Notes under the pieces: model-generated | The model's database searches: none | What the model saw: only the letters and a program-made list of their open reading frames with translations | What the model was told of the DNA's origin: nothing | Shown: positions 43,819-53,236 of the stretch, piece by piece | Layout: each line of letters begins with the position of its first letter | Position numbering within the stretch: the first letter of the stretch is position 1 | Origin: Bradyrhizobium daqingense | GTDB taxonomy: Bacteria; Pseudomonadota; Alphaproteobacteria; Rhizobiales; Xanthobacteraceae | Direction: 5' to 3' | Length of the DNA: 64,000 nt | Assembly: GCF_021044685.1 (NCBI RefSeq) | Contig: NZ_CP088014.1 | Coordinates: 6,992,001-7,056,000 of the forward strand | Made by a program: the position numbers and the translations under genes

Positions 43819-44769
43819 TCAGCCCCAAGGACCGCGTGAAGGTCCACGCGACGACGAGCGTCCCCACGGGCTCCGCGGCGGATAGTTCTCGTTGGCGCCG
43901 ACCGAGGGCGCGGCCCGCCCGCCGAGCTCGGCCGCGAGCTGCTGGAGCGCGGCGATACGGTTCTGGGTGGAGGGATGGGTCGCGAACAGATTGTCCACGC
44001 CGTGGCCCGACAGCGGATTGATGATGAACATGTGCGCGGTCGCGGGATTCCGCTCGGCCTCGTAGTTCGGCACCTGATGCGCGGCGCCCTCGATCTTCAC
44101 CAGCGCCGAGGCCAGCCACATCGGCTGTCCCGCGATACGCGCGCCGAGATTGTCGGCGGCATATTCGCGGGTACGGCTGATCGCCATCTGCACCAGCATG
44201 GCGCCGAGCGGGGCGAGAATCATCATCAGGATCGAGCCGACGATGCCAAGACCATTGTTGTTCTCGCGATTGCCACCGCCGAAGAACATGCCGAACTGGG
44301 CGAGCATCGAGATGGCGCCGGCGATGGTCGCGGTGATCGTCATCAGCAGCGTGTCGTGATTCTTGATGTGCGCGAGCTCGTGCGCGATCACGCCGGCGAG
44401 CTCCTCGCGGCTGAGCTGGTTCATCAGGCCGGTGGTGACGGCAACCGCGGCATTCTGCGGATTGCGGCCGGTCGCGAACGCGTTGGGCTGGATCTCGTCC
44501 ATCACGAACACGCGCGGCATCGGCAGGGCTGCGCGGCCGGCAAGCTCGGCGACGAGGCCGACCAGCTCGGGCGCGCTGGCACGGTCGACCTGATGGGCGC
44601 CGTACATCGACAGCACCATGCGGTCGGAGTTCCAGTAGGTGAAGAGGTTGGTCGCGGCGGCAATGACGAGCGCGATCATGGCGCCCGAGGCACCGCCGAT
44701 CAGATAGCCCACGCCCATGAACAGGGCAGTGAGACCTGCGAGCAGCATTGCGGTACGAAAATAGTTCAT
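43819..44769 (-). CDS. htpX: Zinc metalloprotease HtpX
   Basis: 316 residues. Two N-terminal and two central membrane helices, and the metalloprotease site VIAHELAHIKNHDT (H130, E131, H134) plus REYAADNLGARIAG for the third ligand. HtpX is an inner-membrane protease that degrades misfolded membrane proteins, often induced by heat or envelope stress. The C-terminal end is an unusually long Ser/Arg/Pro/Gly-rich extension (from APSVGANENYPPRS). Start at 44769 (MNYFRTA). Single gene. Confidence 0.93.
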   Translation of the reverse strand: MNYFRTAMLLAGLTALFMGVGYLIGGASGAMIALVIAAATNLFTYWNSDRMVLSMYGAHQVDRASAPELVGLVAELAGRAALPMPRVFVMDEIQPNAFATGRNPQNAAVAVTTGLMNQLSREELAGVIAHELAHIKNHDTLLMTITATIAGAISMLAQFGMFFGGGNRENNNGLGIVGSILMMILAPLGAMLVQMAISRTREYAADNLGARIAGQPMWLASALVKIEGAAHQVPNYEAERNPATAHMFIINPLSGHGVDNLFATHPSTQNRIAALQQLAAELGGRAAPSVGANENYPPRSPWGRSSSRGPSRGPWG

Positions 44770-45053
44770 GGCCGTCTCCTGGGGCGGCCGCGGGCGAACC
44801 TCTGGCCGGCACATTCGAGGTATGAATGCGGCCGCCGGCTGCAAGGTTCGTGCGTCGTGGAGCCGCAGAGGCCAGCGGCCCAGTCAGCCTTTCCGCCGCC
44901 ACTAAAGCTTGACCGAGATTTACACAAAAACACACGCGGAGGCTTAGCAACCTAGAAAGCGCAATCTCCGCATAACTCGCGGTAACCGGGCACGCTGCAT
45001 TGGACTTGTGCATTGACCGGTTCCGTTGGCCTCCCGTCAGCAAGGTGACCGCC

Positions 45054-46397
45054 ATGGTAGACCGCTCGAGCGCCGCTTCCGTCGCCCCCTCGTCCGCTCC
45101 CTCCCCTCACGACGCCAAAACTGATGCGAAGGGTTTGCAGGACTCCCTGCACGAGCACCTCTTCGCCAATGACGAGGCCGGCCATGCCAAGACGCAGAGC
45201 GAGCAAGAACCGGGGCGCCGCTGGCCGCATCTGCGGCGCGGCGCCAAGGTCGCGATCGGGCTCGCCATCGTCGCCGTGTTCGGCTGGCTGCCACTGCGCG
45301 CGATCTGGGAAAATTCGAGCGTCGAGGCCGTGCTGAATTCCCGCCTCGTCACCTTGCGCACGCCGATCGGTGGTCGCGTCGCGGCCGCCCAGCGCGTCAC
45401 CGACCAGGCCAGGCTCGAGGCCGGCACCGTCGTTCTGCGCGTCTTCAACTCGCGCGGCGATCGCACCCGGCTCGACGATCTCCGGCGGCAGAAATCGCGC
45501 CTGGAGAACGAGCGGCCGAGCCTTGCGGCGAAGCTCGCTTCGGCCCAGGCCGCGCAAAAGGACCTGGCGCGGCAGGCCGCGCAATTCCGCGACGGACGCG
45601 TGCTGCAGCTCGAAGCCCGCATCGCCGAGATCCAGACCTCGATCGAAGCGGCGGCAGCGCGGCGGGACGAGGCCAGTGCCGCGGTCGAACGCGCCTCATC
45701 GCTAGCGAAATCCGGCAATGTCTCGACCGTGGAGTTGGCGCGGCTGACGCGCGAGCTCTCGGTCTCACAGCAGACGGAGCTCGGTGCGCGCAAGCGGCTC
45801 GACGCTGCCAAGGTCGAGCTGGCCGCGGCCCGGAACGGATCCTTCCTCGGCGACAGCTACAACGACCGGCCAAGCTCGGTGCAGCGCGAGGAGGAGATGC
45901 GCCAGCGCGCCGGCGACCTCGAGGCCGATCTCGCCCGCACCGACACGGAGATTGCCTGGCTCGCCAACGAGATTATCGTCGAGGAGGTCCGCTTCGCGGA
46001 TCTCACCGAAGCCAACATTACGACACCCGTCGCAGGCCGCGTCTGGGAGATGATGACCTCGCCCGGCGAGGACGTGCAGGCCGGCCAGCCCCTGCTCAAG
46101 GTGCTCGATTGCAGCGGCGCCGTCATCACCGCCAACGTCACCGAGAGCGTCTACAATCGCCTGCAGCTCGGCGATCGCGCGACTTTCGAGCCGAACGACG
46201 GCGGCGAGCCGATCTCCGGCACCGTGGTCAACCTGACCGGCGCCGCAGGCGCGCCGGCCAATCTCGCCATCAACCCGGACGCGCTCAGCAAGGAGCCTTA
46301 TCGCGTGACCGTGGCCTCGCGCGATGCCGCGGCGCGCGCCTGCACGGTCGGACGCACCGGCCGCGTCGTGTTTGCGCGGCACGAGACCGCACCGTGA
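45054..46397 (+). CDS. HlyD-family membrane-fusion protein (glycan export/synthase partner)
   Basis: 447 residues. Start at 45054 with AAGGTGA. One N-terminal helix (AKVAIGLAIVAVFGWLPL), a lipoyl-like half-motif VVLRVFNSRGDRT, a long coiled coil (residues 160-340; many EARIAEIQTSIE, RDEASAAVERAS), then a second lipoyl/barrel part NITTPVAGRVWEMMTSPGED. Its stop overlaps the glycosyltransferase start (GTGA), so the two work together. Rhizobial glycan synthases such as BgsBA use an HlyD-like partner before the synthase; here the order is the same. Substrate unknown. Confidence 0.85.
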   Translation: MVDRSSAASVAPSSAPSPHDAKTDAKGLQDSLHEHLFANDEAGHAKTQSEQEPGRRWPHLRRGAKVAIGLAIVAVFGWLPLRAIWENSSVEAVLNSRLVTLRTPIGGRVAAAQRVTDQARLEAGTVVLRVFNSRGDRTRLDDLRRQKSRLENERPSLAAKLASAQAAQKDLARQAAQFRDGRVLQLEARIAEIQTSIEAAAARRDEASAAVERASSLAKSGNVSTVELARLTRELSVSQQTELGARKRLDAAKVELAAARNGSFLGDSYNDRPSSVQREEEMRQRAGDLEADLARTDTEIAWLANEIIVEEVRFADLTEANITTPVAGRVWEMMTSPGEDVQAGQPLLKVLDCSGAVITANVTESVYNRLQLGDRATFEPNDGGEPISGTVVNLTGAAGAPANLAINPDALSKEPYRVTVASRDAAARACTVGRTGRVVFARHETAP

Positions 46398-48334
46398 CGG
46401 CGGCGCTGGCGCCCGGCCTGATCGCGCTCGGCGCCTTCATGGCGATCGTGCCGCTGCTCAGGCGCGACAGCACGATGGCACGCTCGTTCCTGGCCATCGT
46501 GTCGGTGGCCTTGCTGCTGCGTTACCTCTATTGGCGGGTCAGCTCCACGCTTCCGCCGCCGCGCCTGACCGTCGATGCCGCGATCGGCTATCCCTTCATG
46601 CTGCTGGAAGCGGCCTCGCTCGTCGCGGTCGCGTTGTCGCTGCTGTTCCTGAGCCGCACGCGTGACCGAACCGGCGCCGCGAGGGTCGACCGCCGCGCCG
46701 CCGATCCGCGCGCACCCATGATCGACGTCTTCATCTGCACCTACAACGAGGAACGAGGGATCCTTGAGCGCACGATCATCGGCGCCACCGGCATAGACTA
46801 CGGCCATTACCGCGTCTGGGTGCTCGACGACGGGCGGCGGCCCTGGCTGCGGCGGCTGTCCGGCGAGCTTGGCTGCCACTATCTGACGCGGCCCGACAAC
46901 CACCACGCCAAGGCCGGCAACATCAATCACGCACTCAAGCACGTCGGGACGCTGCCGGAGCGGCCGCAATTCGTCGCCATCCTCGATGCGGACTTCGTGC
47001 CGCGGCCCGATTTCCTTGCGCGCACCGTCTCGCTCATGGACGATGCGTCGGTCGGCGTGGTGCAGACACCGCAGCACTTCATCAATCCCGACCCGATCCA
47101 AACCAACCTCGCCGCGACCGACGTCTGGCCCGACGAGCAGCGCTTCTTCTTCGACATCCTGATGCCGGCCAAGGACGCCTGGGGCGTCGCGTTCTGCTGC
47201 GGCACCTCCTCCCTCATCCGCTATTCCGGGCTGATGCAGATCGGCGGCTTTCCGACCGATTCGGTGACGGAAGACTATCTCGTCACGCTGCGCCTCAAGG
47301 AGCACGGCCTCAACACCATCTATCTCAACGAGCGCCTGACGATCGGGCTCGCGCCGGAAGGGCTGAAGGAATACATCACCCAGCGCGCCCGCTGGTGCCT
47401 CGGCTTGATGCAGATCGTGCGCGGCCGCAGCGGACCACTCTCGCGGGGCTCGAAGCTGTCCTTCGTCGACCGGCTTTCGCTGGTCGATGCTTTCATGAGC
47501 TGGTCGGCGGTCTACACCTCGAAAGTGGCGGGCCTCGTGGTGCCCTGGCTGTTCCTGCTGTTCGGCATCCAGGCGGTGCGGGCCGATCTCAGCGAGCTAT
47601 TGCGCCTCTTTCTGCCGTTCTATGTCTGGAACGGCCTCAGCATGGCCTGGCTGTCGCGCGGCCGCTCGCTCGCGATGATGACGGATGTTTCCCAGCTGAT
47701 CGCCGCGCCCGCCGTGCTCAAAGCGGTGGCGACCGGCCTGCTGAAACCGAAGGGACACAAGTTCAAGGTCACTGCGAAAGGTGGCGATCGCGACCGGCGA
47801 TTTGTCGAATGGCCGCTGCTGCGGATCTATGGCTGTGCACTTTTCATCACGCTCGCGGCCATCGCCTATGCCTTCATCTTGCACCAGCGCGGCGAGAACA
47901 TCGCCTATGGCGGACTGGCGCTGGCCTGGAGCTTCTACAACGCGTTCATCCTCACCGTGGTCTGCTTCGTCTGCATCGAGCAACCGCGCAAGCGCAAGGC
48001 GGAGCGCTTCAATCGCAACGAGCCGGTGCTGCTGCGCCAGGACGGCAGATCGCATCTCGCGCGGCTCGCCGACATCTCGATCACCGGTGCGCGGCTGATC
48101 GACCCTGATCCGCCGGCACTTGGGAGCACCGTCGAGTGCCAGATCTACGGCCGCTCGATCGCGGCCATCGTGGTGCGACGGACCACTGATGGATTCGCCG
48201 TGCGCTTCGAGGAGGCCATGGACACGCGCGTCCATGCGATCCGATCGTTCTATGCCGGCGAGTATGTCCGCGCCTATCGGGGCGTCAGGGCGCTCCCGGT
48301 CGGCAAGGCGCTACTGATGCGGCTGTTCGGCTAG
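46394..48334 (+). CDS. Cellulose-synthase-like GT2 with C-terminal PilZ domain
   Basis: 646 residues, GTG start overlapping the HlyD stop. Several N-terminal helices; GT-A domain with APMIDVFICTYNEERG, AILDADFVPRPD (DxD), SVTEDYLVTLRL (TED) and ITQRARWCLGLM (Q/RxxRW), the full set of processive synthase motifs. Later helices and a PilZ domain: RKAERFNRNEP (RxxxR), RLADISITGARL (DxSxxG). PilZ binds c-di-GMP, so polymer synthesis is likely c-di-GMP activated. Product unknown, possibly a beta-glucan, as with S. meliloti BgsA. Confidence 0.85.
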   Translation: MTAALAPGLIALGAFMAIVPLLRRDSTMARSFLAIVSVALLLRYLYWRVSSTLPPPRLTVDAAIGYPFMLLEAASLVAVALSLLFLSRTRDRTGAARVDRRAADPRAPMIDVFICTYNEERGILERTIIGATGIDYGHYRVWVLDDGRRPWLRRLSGELGCHYLTRPDNHHAKAGNINHALKHVGTLPERPQFVAILDADFVPRPDFLARTVSLMDDASVGVVQTPQHFINPDPIQTNLAATDVWPDEQRFFFDILMPAKDAWGVAFCCGTSSLIRYSGLMQIGGFPTDSVTEDYLVTLRLKEHGLNTIYLNERLTIGLAPEGLKEYITQRARWCLGLMQIVRGRSGPLSRGSKLSFVDRLSLVDAFMSWSAVYTSKVAGLVVPWLFLLFGIQAVRADLSELLRLFLPFYVWNGLSMAWLSRGRSLAMMTDVSQLIAAPAVLKAVATGLLKPKGHKFKVTAKGGDRDRRFVEWPLLRIYGCALFITLAAIAYAFILHQRGENIAYGGLALAWSFYNAFILTVVCFVCIEQPRKRKAERFNRNEPVLLRQDGRSHLARLADISITGARLIDPDPPALGSTVECQIYGRSIAAIVVRRTTDGFAVRFEEAMDTRVHAIRSFYAGEYVRAYRGVRALPVGKALLMRLFG

Positions 48335-48373
48335 TGCCACGCACTCTTGGCGGCAAGGTCGGTTTGCTCTCCG

Positions 48374-50764
48374 CTAGGGGGCGGGATGCACCTCTCTCGA
48401 GCTATCCGACTCGACGCCTGTGGTCGCTCGACCGCTCTGGATATCGACCATCAATTGGTTCGCCATCTCCTGCAGGCGGTCACGATCTTGGTCGGTGAAC
48501 TCCCGCGGCTGAGTGTCGATGACACAAAGGCAGCCTACGACATGACCGGATGAAGTCCGTAGCGGGACTCCCGCATAGAAGCGAATGCCCCTCTCCAAGA
48601 CATGCGGATCATCAGCGAAGCGCGGGTCCTCGGTGACATCCTCCGAGACCAGCATATCGTCTGCAGCGATCACATGCGCGTCGAGGGAGCCCTCGTGATT
48701 GCCCTGCAGACCCGCTTGAACGTCTTGGGCGCGGCTGTCAGCGGCGGCGGCCGGCTGGATATTGTCGACCAATGTCACCAGCGCGATCGGAACGTTGAAC
48801 GCCTGCGCAACCTTTCTCGACGCCTCCTCCAGGTCCTGACGTTTCGAGGCGTCCAAGCCCAGGCCGCGCAACGCTGCGATCTGCGCACGTTCGGCGTCGG
48901 CCGTGAGCTGGGGCGTCTCGCCCAGAGCTGCGGCGCGACCGACCCATGCTTCGACCTGCTCGACACAGGCTTGGAGAGAGGCGAAAGCCGCGTCTGCTGC
49001 CATTTGAGTCTTGAGCTCTCCCGCCTGCTCCGTTCCCGCGATCAAATTCCAGCAGCAGGCAGCCAGCTTCACCTGGGGAGCCCGACGGCGCAGGCGGCGA
49101 AAGACATAGCGGGCATAGACCTGCGGCTGCGGGTGAAAGTAAGACAGGCACACCGCGTCGACGCCCTGCAGATCAAGTTGCTCCAATGCTCCCCGACTGA
49201 CCACGATCGGCGGCAGGACCTTGGCACCGATGCCGTGCTCCTCGAGCACCTGCGCGAGCATCTCCGCCGCCGCATGATCGAGCTCCGTGCGTCCCGCGAG
49301 ACAAAGGACGCATGGTCGCTGCGCCGAGTGACTGCCCTCTGTCACTGCAGACGCTTTCTCGCGGATATGGTCGTCAACCTCCCGCACAACCGAGATAGCG
49401 GTATCCGCAACCAGACGACGGTAGTTGGTATCGATGCTGTTGCGCTGACGATCATTCTCCGCCAAGCGCAGCGCTGGAATTCCGACGTTATCGTACAGCT
49501 CACGCGAGGAACACTCGTCGACATAGTTCTCGGCGAACTCAACCGCCTCTTCCAGGTTGCCGGCCAACAGACGCTGGTAGAGTTGCTCCTCCGGCGCAAG
49601 CACAGGGTCGCTGCCGAGAAGTATGCCCAAGAACTCCAACTGCGGGACGTAGCGCCCAATGACGACGAGGCAGACGGTCAAAGGTGTCGCCAGAAACAGC
49701 CCGACGGGTCCCCACAGCATCGTCCAGAAAATCGCAGCGATGATGATTGCAAGAGATGACAGCCCGGTGCTGGAGCCGTAAAGCCAAGGCTCGATGACAT
49801 TGTTACTGACGAGTTCAGCGGTAACGAACAATCCGACGACCCAGAACAGCATCGTCCAGCCCGGATCGACGGCGATGGCCAGGGCAGCAGGAAATATCGC
49901 CGCGATAAAAGGACCGAGATAGGGAATGAAGCGAAGTACCGCTGCGAGGAGGCCCCAGAGAATCGCGTTGGGGACGCCAACAAAGTAGAGTGCAACACCG
50001 ATCGGCACGCCGTAAGTCAGATTAACAACGAGCTGCATCAGCAGATAACGGCTGACCCGGGACGCAGCATCGTTGATGGCCTGAGTACTCTTCTGAAGGT
50101 CACCGGCTCCCGCCAATTTAATGAAGCGATCGCGCAGGTCTTCGCGCTCGAGCAGCACGAAGATCACGAAGATGACGACCAACCCGGAGGTAGCCAGCGG
50201 CGCCAGCAACGGCCCTATGACAGAGCGAATGAGCTCCAGCGGTCTCGGCTGTGGCGGCTCCATCCGTACGGTAACGGGCTCCCGACTCTCACCGCCGGCG
50301 CCAAGCCGGGACGGCGCGCTCCCCGGCTTCTTCTCGTCTCCCGATATCTCTCTGCCCAGATCCTGCATCGTCGTAGTGACGGCGTCGACGACCCCACCGC
50401 CGGGCGCCGAGCTTTGCAACGAGCGGATCTTGTCGGTGATGGTGGTCTGATAATTGGGAAGGTTGCTGGCGAGCTGGACCAGCTGGCGCCCAACGACCAA
50501 GGCGATCCCTGCAACGACGATAAAGGCAATGGAGACGGCGATCAGTACCGCAGCAATGCGGGGCACTTTCCAACGTCTCAGCCAATTGACCAAAGGCGTG
50601 AGAACGAAGCTCAGCAGGATCGCAAGAGCAAAAGGAACGAATATTTCACGGCCGAGATAGAGGGCTCCGATGGCCAGAACGATGCCGCCGGCCGTGAGCA
50701 TGGGCGAGGACGTAGCTCGCACGGCCGGTGTTCGTTGCGACGACGCCGGAGCCAACTCGGCCAT
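48374..50764 (-). CDS. PerM/AI-2E-family permease fused to cobalamin-binding-like and GAF domains
   Basis: 796 residues. Residues 20-380 are the PerM (AI-2E exporter-like) fold with eight hydrophobic segments (PFALAILLSFVLTPL; LIGL-type helices; GLLAAVLRFIPYLGPFIAAI). The linker APEEQLYQRLLAGNLEEAVE is typical of longer members. Residues about 483-620 look like a B12-binding-like Rossmann domain (VLCLAGRTELDHAAAEMLAQ, GVDAVCLSYF), but no DxHxxG cobalamin motif was found. Residues about 640-775 form a GAF domain (ASRKVAQAFNVPIALVTLVD; RFYAGVPLRTSSGHVVGCLC). Substrate of the permease and ligand of the sensor unknown. Confidence 0.82.
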   Translation of the reverse strand: MAELAPASSQRTPAVRATSSPMLTAGGIVLAIGALYLGREIFVPFALAILLSFVLTPLVNWLRRWKVPRIAAVLIAVSIAFIVVAGIALVVGRQLVQLASNLPNYQTTITDKIRSLQSSAPGGGVVDAVTTTMQDLGREISGDEKKPGSAPSRLGAGGESREPVTVRMEPPQPRPLELIRSVIGPLLAPLATSGLVVIFVIFVLLEREDLRDRFIKLAGAGDLQKSTQAINDAASRVSRYLLMQLVVNLTYGVPIGVALYFVGVPNAILWGLLAAVLRFIPYLGPFIAAIFPAALAIAVDPGWTMLFWVVGLFVTAELVSNNVIEPWLYGSSTGLSSLAIIIAAIFWTMLWGPVGLFLATPLTVCLVVIGRYVPQLEFLGILLGSDPVLAPEEQLYQRLLAGNLEEAVEFAENYVDECSSRELYDNVGIPALRLAENDRQRNSIDTNYRRLVADTAISVVREVDDHIREKASAVTEGSHSAQRPCVLCLAGRTELDHAAAEMLAQVLEEHGIGAKVLPPIVVSRGALEQLDLQGVDAVCLSYFHPQPQVYARYVFRRLRRRAPQVKLAACCWNLIAGTEQAGELKTQMAADAAFASLQACVEQVEAWVGRAAALGETPQLTADAERAQIAALRGLGLDASKRQDLEEASRKVAQAFNVPIALVTLVDNIQPAAAADSRAQDVQAGLQGNHEGSLDAHVIAADDMLVSEDVTEDPRFADDPHVLERGIRFYAGVPLRTSSGHVVGCLCVIDTQPREFTDQDRDRLQEMANQLMVDIQSGRATTGVESDSSREVHPAP

Positions 50765-50988
50765 AGGGACGAGCCTTTCAGTGGCGGTTTCGACAGGTCA
50801 ACCCCGATTCGGCGCGTTTGATCCAACCGAGCCAAGCGCTTGATTTTTGAATACATGCCCGATGCAGCAAGGCGGGCGACCTATCGTCTTCCAGACGGGA
50901 TCAGCGGCGAGCGCAGGGATAGCCTGAGGCCATCACTTCACCTAGACTTCGGCTGAATCCACGCCCATCTCTCCCCGCCGGAACCCCC

Positions 50989-52293
50989 ATGGTCCAGACC
51001 CGATTTTCGATCGCGGCCGTCGCGCTCCTCGCATGCACAGCTACCGCCTCCGCCCAAATCCTTCCGCCTCCCGCAAGGCCCGCAGTGCCGAAAGCCGCCG
51101 CGCCCTCGCCGCGCGCGGCATCCTGCCACAACGGCGCGAGCTTCGATCGCTTCCTGGCCGACCTGAAGCAGCAGGCGGTTGCAGCCGGCGTGTCGGAGCG
51201 TGCGCTCGCCGAGGCTGCGCCGTACCTCACCTACGACCAGAGCATCGTCAACCGCGACCGCGGCCAGCGCGTGTTCGGTCAGGTGTTCACGGAATTCTCG
51301 CGCAACCGGGCGTCGGAGGGCGCGGCCAGGAACGCTCAGGCGCACATCAAGATGCATGCGGCGGCGTTCGCGCGCGCCGAGAAGGAATATGGCGTGCCGC
51401 CTGCCGTGATCGCCGCCTTCTGGGGACTGGAGAGCAGCTTTGGCGCAGAGCTCGGCAAGCTGCATACGCTGCCGTCGTTGGTGTCGTTGGCCTATGACTG
51501 CCGCCGCTCCGAGATGTTTCAGAAGGAAACCATCGCGGCGCTCAAGATCATCGACCGCGGCGATCTCTCACCATCCGAGATGATCGGCTCCTGGGCGGGT
51601 GAGCTCGGGCAGACGCAGTTTTTGCCCACGCATTATTTCAACTATGCGGTGGACTATGACGGCGACGGCCACCGCAACCTGTTACGCAGCGCGCCCGACG
51701 TGATCGGCTCGACCGCGAACTACATCGCCACCGGACTGAAGTGGCGGCGTGGCGAGCCATGGCTGCAGGAAGTGCGCGCGCCCACGAACTTTCCGTGGGA
51801 CCAGGCCGACCTGACGATCAAGCTGCCGCGCGCGAAATTCGCGCAACTCGGCGTCACCTATCCCGATGGCCGGCCGCTGCCGCACGACGACCTGCCCGCC
51901 TCGCTGCTGTTGCCAATGGGGCGCACCGGGCCAGCTTTCCTCGCCTACGCGAATTTCGCGGCTTACACCGAGTGGAACAACTCGCTGATCTATTCGACCA
52001 CCGCAGCCTATCTCGCCAGCCGCATCGCCGGCGCCGCGCCGATGCGGCAGCCCGCCGTGCCGGTTGTGCAACTGCCGCTCAACGAACTGAAGGAGTTGCA
52101 GCAGCACCTTGTCCGCGCCGGCTTTAATGTCGGCAAGGTCGATGGCGTGATGGGCCAATTGAGCCGCACGGCAGTGAAGGCGATGCAGATCAAGTACGGC
52201 CTGCCGGCGGATTCCTGGCCGACCGCGGAGTTGCTCGCGCGCATGCGCGGCAGCGGCACGGCGCAGGCGCAGCCGGCGGGCGTGGTGCGCTAA
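50989..52293 (+). CDS. Lytic murein transglycosylase MltB-like with peptidoglycan-binding domain
   Basis: 434 residues. Signal peptide MVQTRFSIAAVALLACTATA. The MltB catalytic domain has IAAFWGLESSFG (E148), then SWAGELGQTQFLPTHYFNYA and TAVKAMQIKYGLPADSW-type peptidoglycan-binding repeat at the C-terminus (residues about 365-425). It cleaves the glycan chain of murein with anhydromuramyl ends. Periplasmic; the cysteine in AASCHN could not be shown to be a lipobox. Divergent from the PerM-fusion gene. Confidence 0.9.
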   Translation: MVQTRFSIAAVALLACTATASAQILPPPARPAVPKAAAPSPRAASCHNGASFDRFLADLKQQAVAAGVSERALAEAAPYLTYDQSIVNRDRGQRVFGQVFTEFSRNRASEGAARNAQAHIKMHAAAFARAEKEYGVPPAVIAAFWGLESSFGAELGKLHTLPSLVSLAYDCRRSEMFQKETIAALKIIDRGDLSPSEMIGSWAGELGQTQFLPTHYFNYAVDYDGDGHRNLLRSAPDVIGSTANYIATGLKWRRGEPWLQEVRAPTNFPWDQADLTIKLPRAKFAQLGVTYPDGRPLPHDDLPASLLLPMGRTGPAFLAYANFAAYTEWNNSLIYSTTAAYLASRIAGAAPMRQPAVPVVQLPLNELKELQQHLVRAGFNVGKVDGVMGQLSRTAVKAMQIKYGLPADSWPTAELLARMRGSGTAQAQPAGVVR

Positions 52294-52309
52294 ATACGGT
52301 GGCCGTAGT

Positions 52310-52406
52310 TATGCCCGCGAAGGCGGGGCATTCAGTATTCCAAAGGCATCGAGATTCAAAACGACTGCCGCGGCGTACTGGATCGCCCGCCTTCGCGGGC
52401 GATGAC
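52310..52406. repeat. Dispersed palindromic repeat, family D
   Basis: ATGCCCGCGAAGGCGGGGCAT opens and GATCGCCCGCCTTCGCGGGCGATGAC closes. Related to 40926-41028. It sits downstream of the transglycosylase gene. Confidence 0.75.
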
Positions 52407-52557
52407 AGTGAGGGTGTGGCACCTAGACAGCACGAGCCAGCAAGGTAGAATTTTCGCATCGCACAAGCCACCTTCAGCGATTGTATTTTTCCATGAGCCT
52501 CCCATGTGAGTGACTCAGGTTTTCTCCTAAGATTTCCCATTCACAAGCGAGCATCAC

Positions 52558-53061
52558 ATGTCCTTTTACGACGCCGTCGTCCCCGCCTATCTGCAAATGC
52601 TGAACAGCCTCACCGGCCTGCTCACCAAGGCCGAGGCACATTGCGCGGCCAGGAAGATCGACCCGAACGTCCTGCTCGGCTCCCGCCTCTTCCCGGACAT
52701 GCTGCCGCTGTCGAGGCAGGTCCAGCTCGTCAGCGATTTCGCCGCCAAGGGCTGTGCCCGGCTGACGCACAGCGAGGTGCCCTCGACGCCCGACACCGAG
52801 ACCAGCTTTGCGGAATTGAAGCAGCGGCTGGCGAAGACGATCGACTATGTGAAGTCGTTCAAGCCGGAGCAGTTCGAGGGGGCCGAGAGCAAGGACGTCA
52901 CCTTCCCGAGTGGACCCGATAAGACCACGACCCTGAAAGGCCAGCAATTTCTGAGCGCCTTTTCGCTGCCGAACTTCTATTTCCACGCCGCCACCGCCCA
53001 CGGCATTTTGCGGCACAACGGCGTCGAGATCGGCAAGCGCGATTTCATGGGCTTGACCTGA
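52558..53061 (+). CDS. DUF1993 family protein
   Basis: 167 residues. Helix-rich DinB-like protein: MSFYDAVVPAYLQMLNSLTG, DMLPLSRQVQLVSDF, LPNFYFHAATAHGILRHNGV. DUF1993 proteins share the four-helix DinB bundle; a His-rich metal site (HAATAHGILRHNG) is present near the end. Function unknown. The gene stands alone; hairpin at 53123 follows. Confidence 0.85.
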   Translation: MSFYDAVVPAYLQMLNSLTGLLTKAEAHCAARKIDPNVLLGSRLFPDMLPLSRQVQLVSDFAAKGCARLTHSEVPSTPDTETSFAELKQRLAKTIDYVKSFKPEQFEGAESKDVTFPSGPDKTTTLKGQQFLSAFSLPNFYFHAATAHGILRHNGVEIGKRDFMGLT

Positions 53062-53122
53062 TTTGCCTATGGCAGGCCGCGCAGCGGAATTCTGCTGCCG
53101 TGGCTGAGAGTGCACATGAATT

Positions 53123-53149
53123 ATGCTACGCGGCCGTGCCGCGTAGCAT
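53123..53149 (+). terminator. Strong hairpin downstream of DUF1993 gene
   Basis: ATGCTACGCGG, loop CCGTG, CCGCGTAGCAT: a perfect 11-base-pair stem. It lacks a U-tract, so it may be a Rho-dependent or processing hairpin rather than an intrinsic terminator, or an operator for the following gene. Confidence 0.4.
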
Positions 53150-53236
53150 GCCTGCACTTTGAGTATGGCTCGGCCCTTGCACCTGATGTCGCGATGCACA
53201 AGTGTTCGTCACCTCTCATTGCCTGGAAGCATCCCC

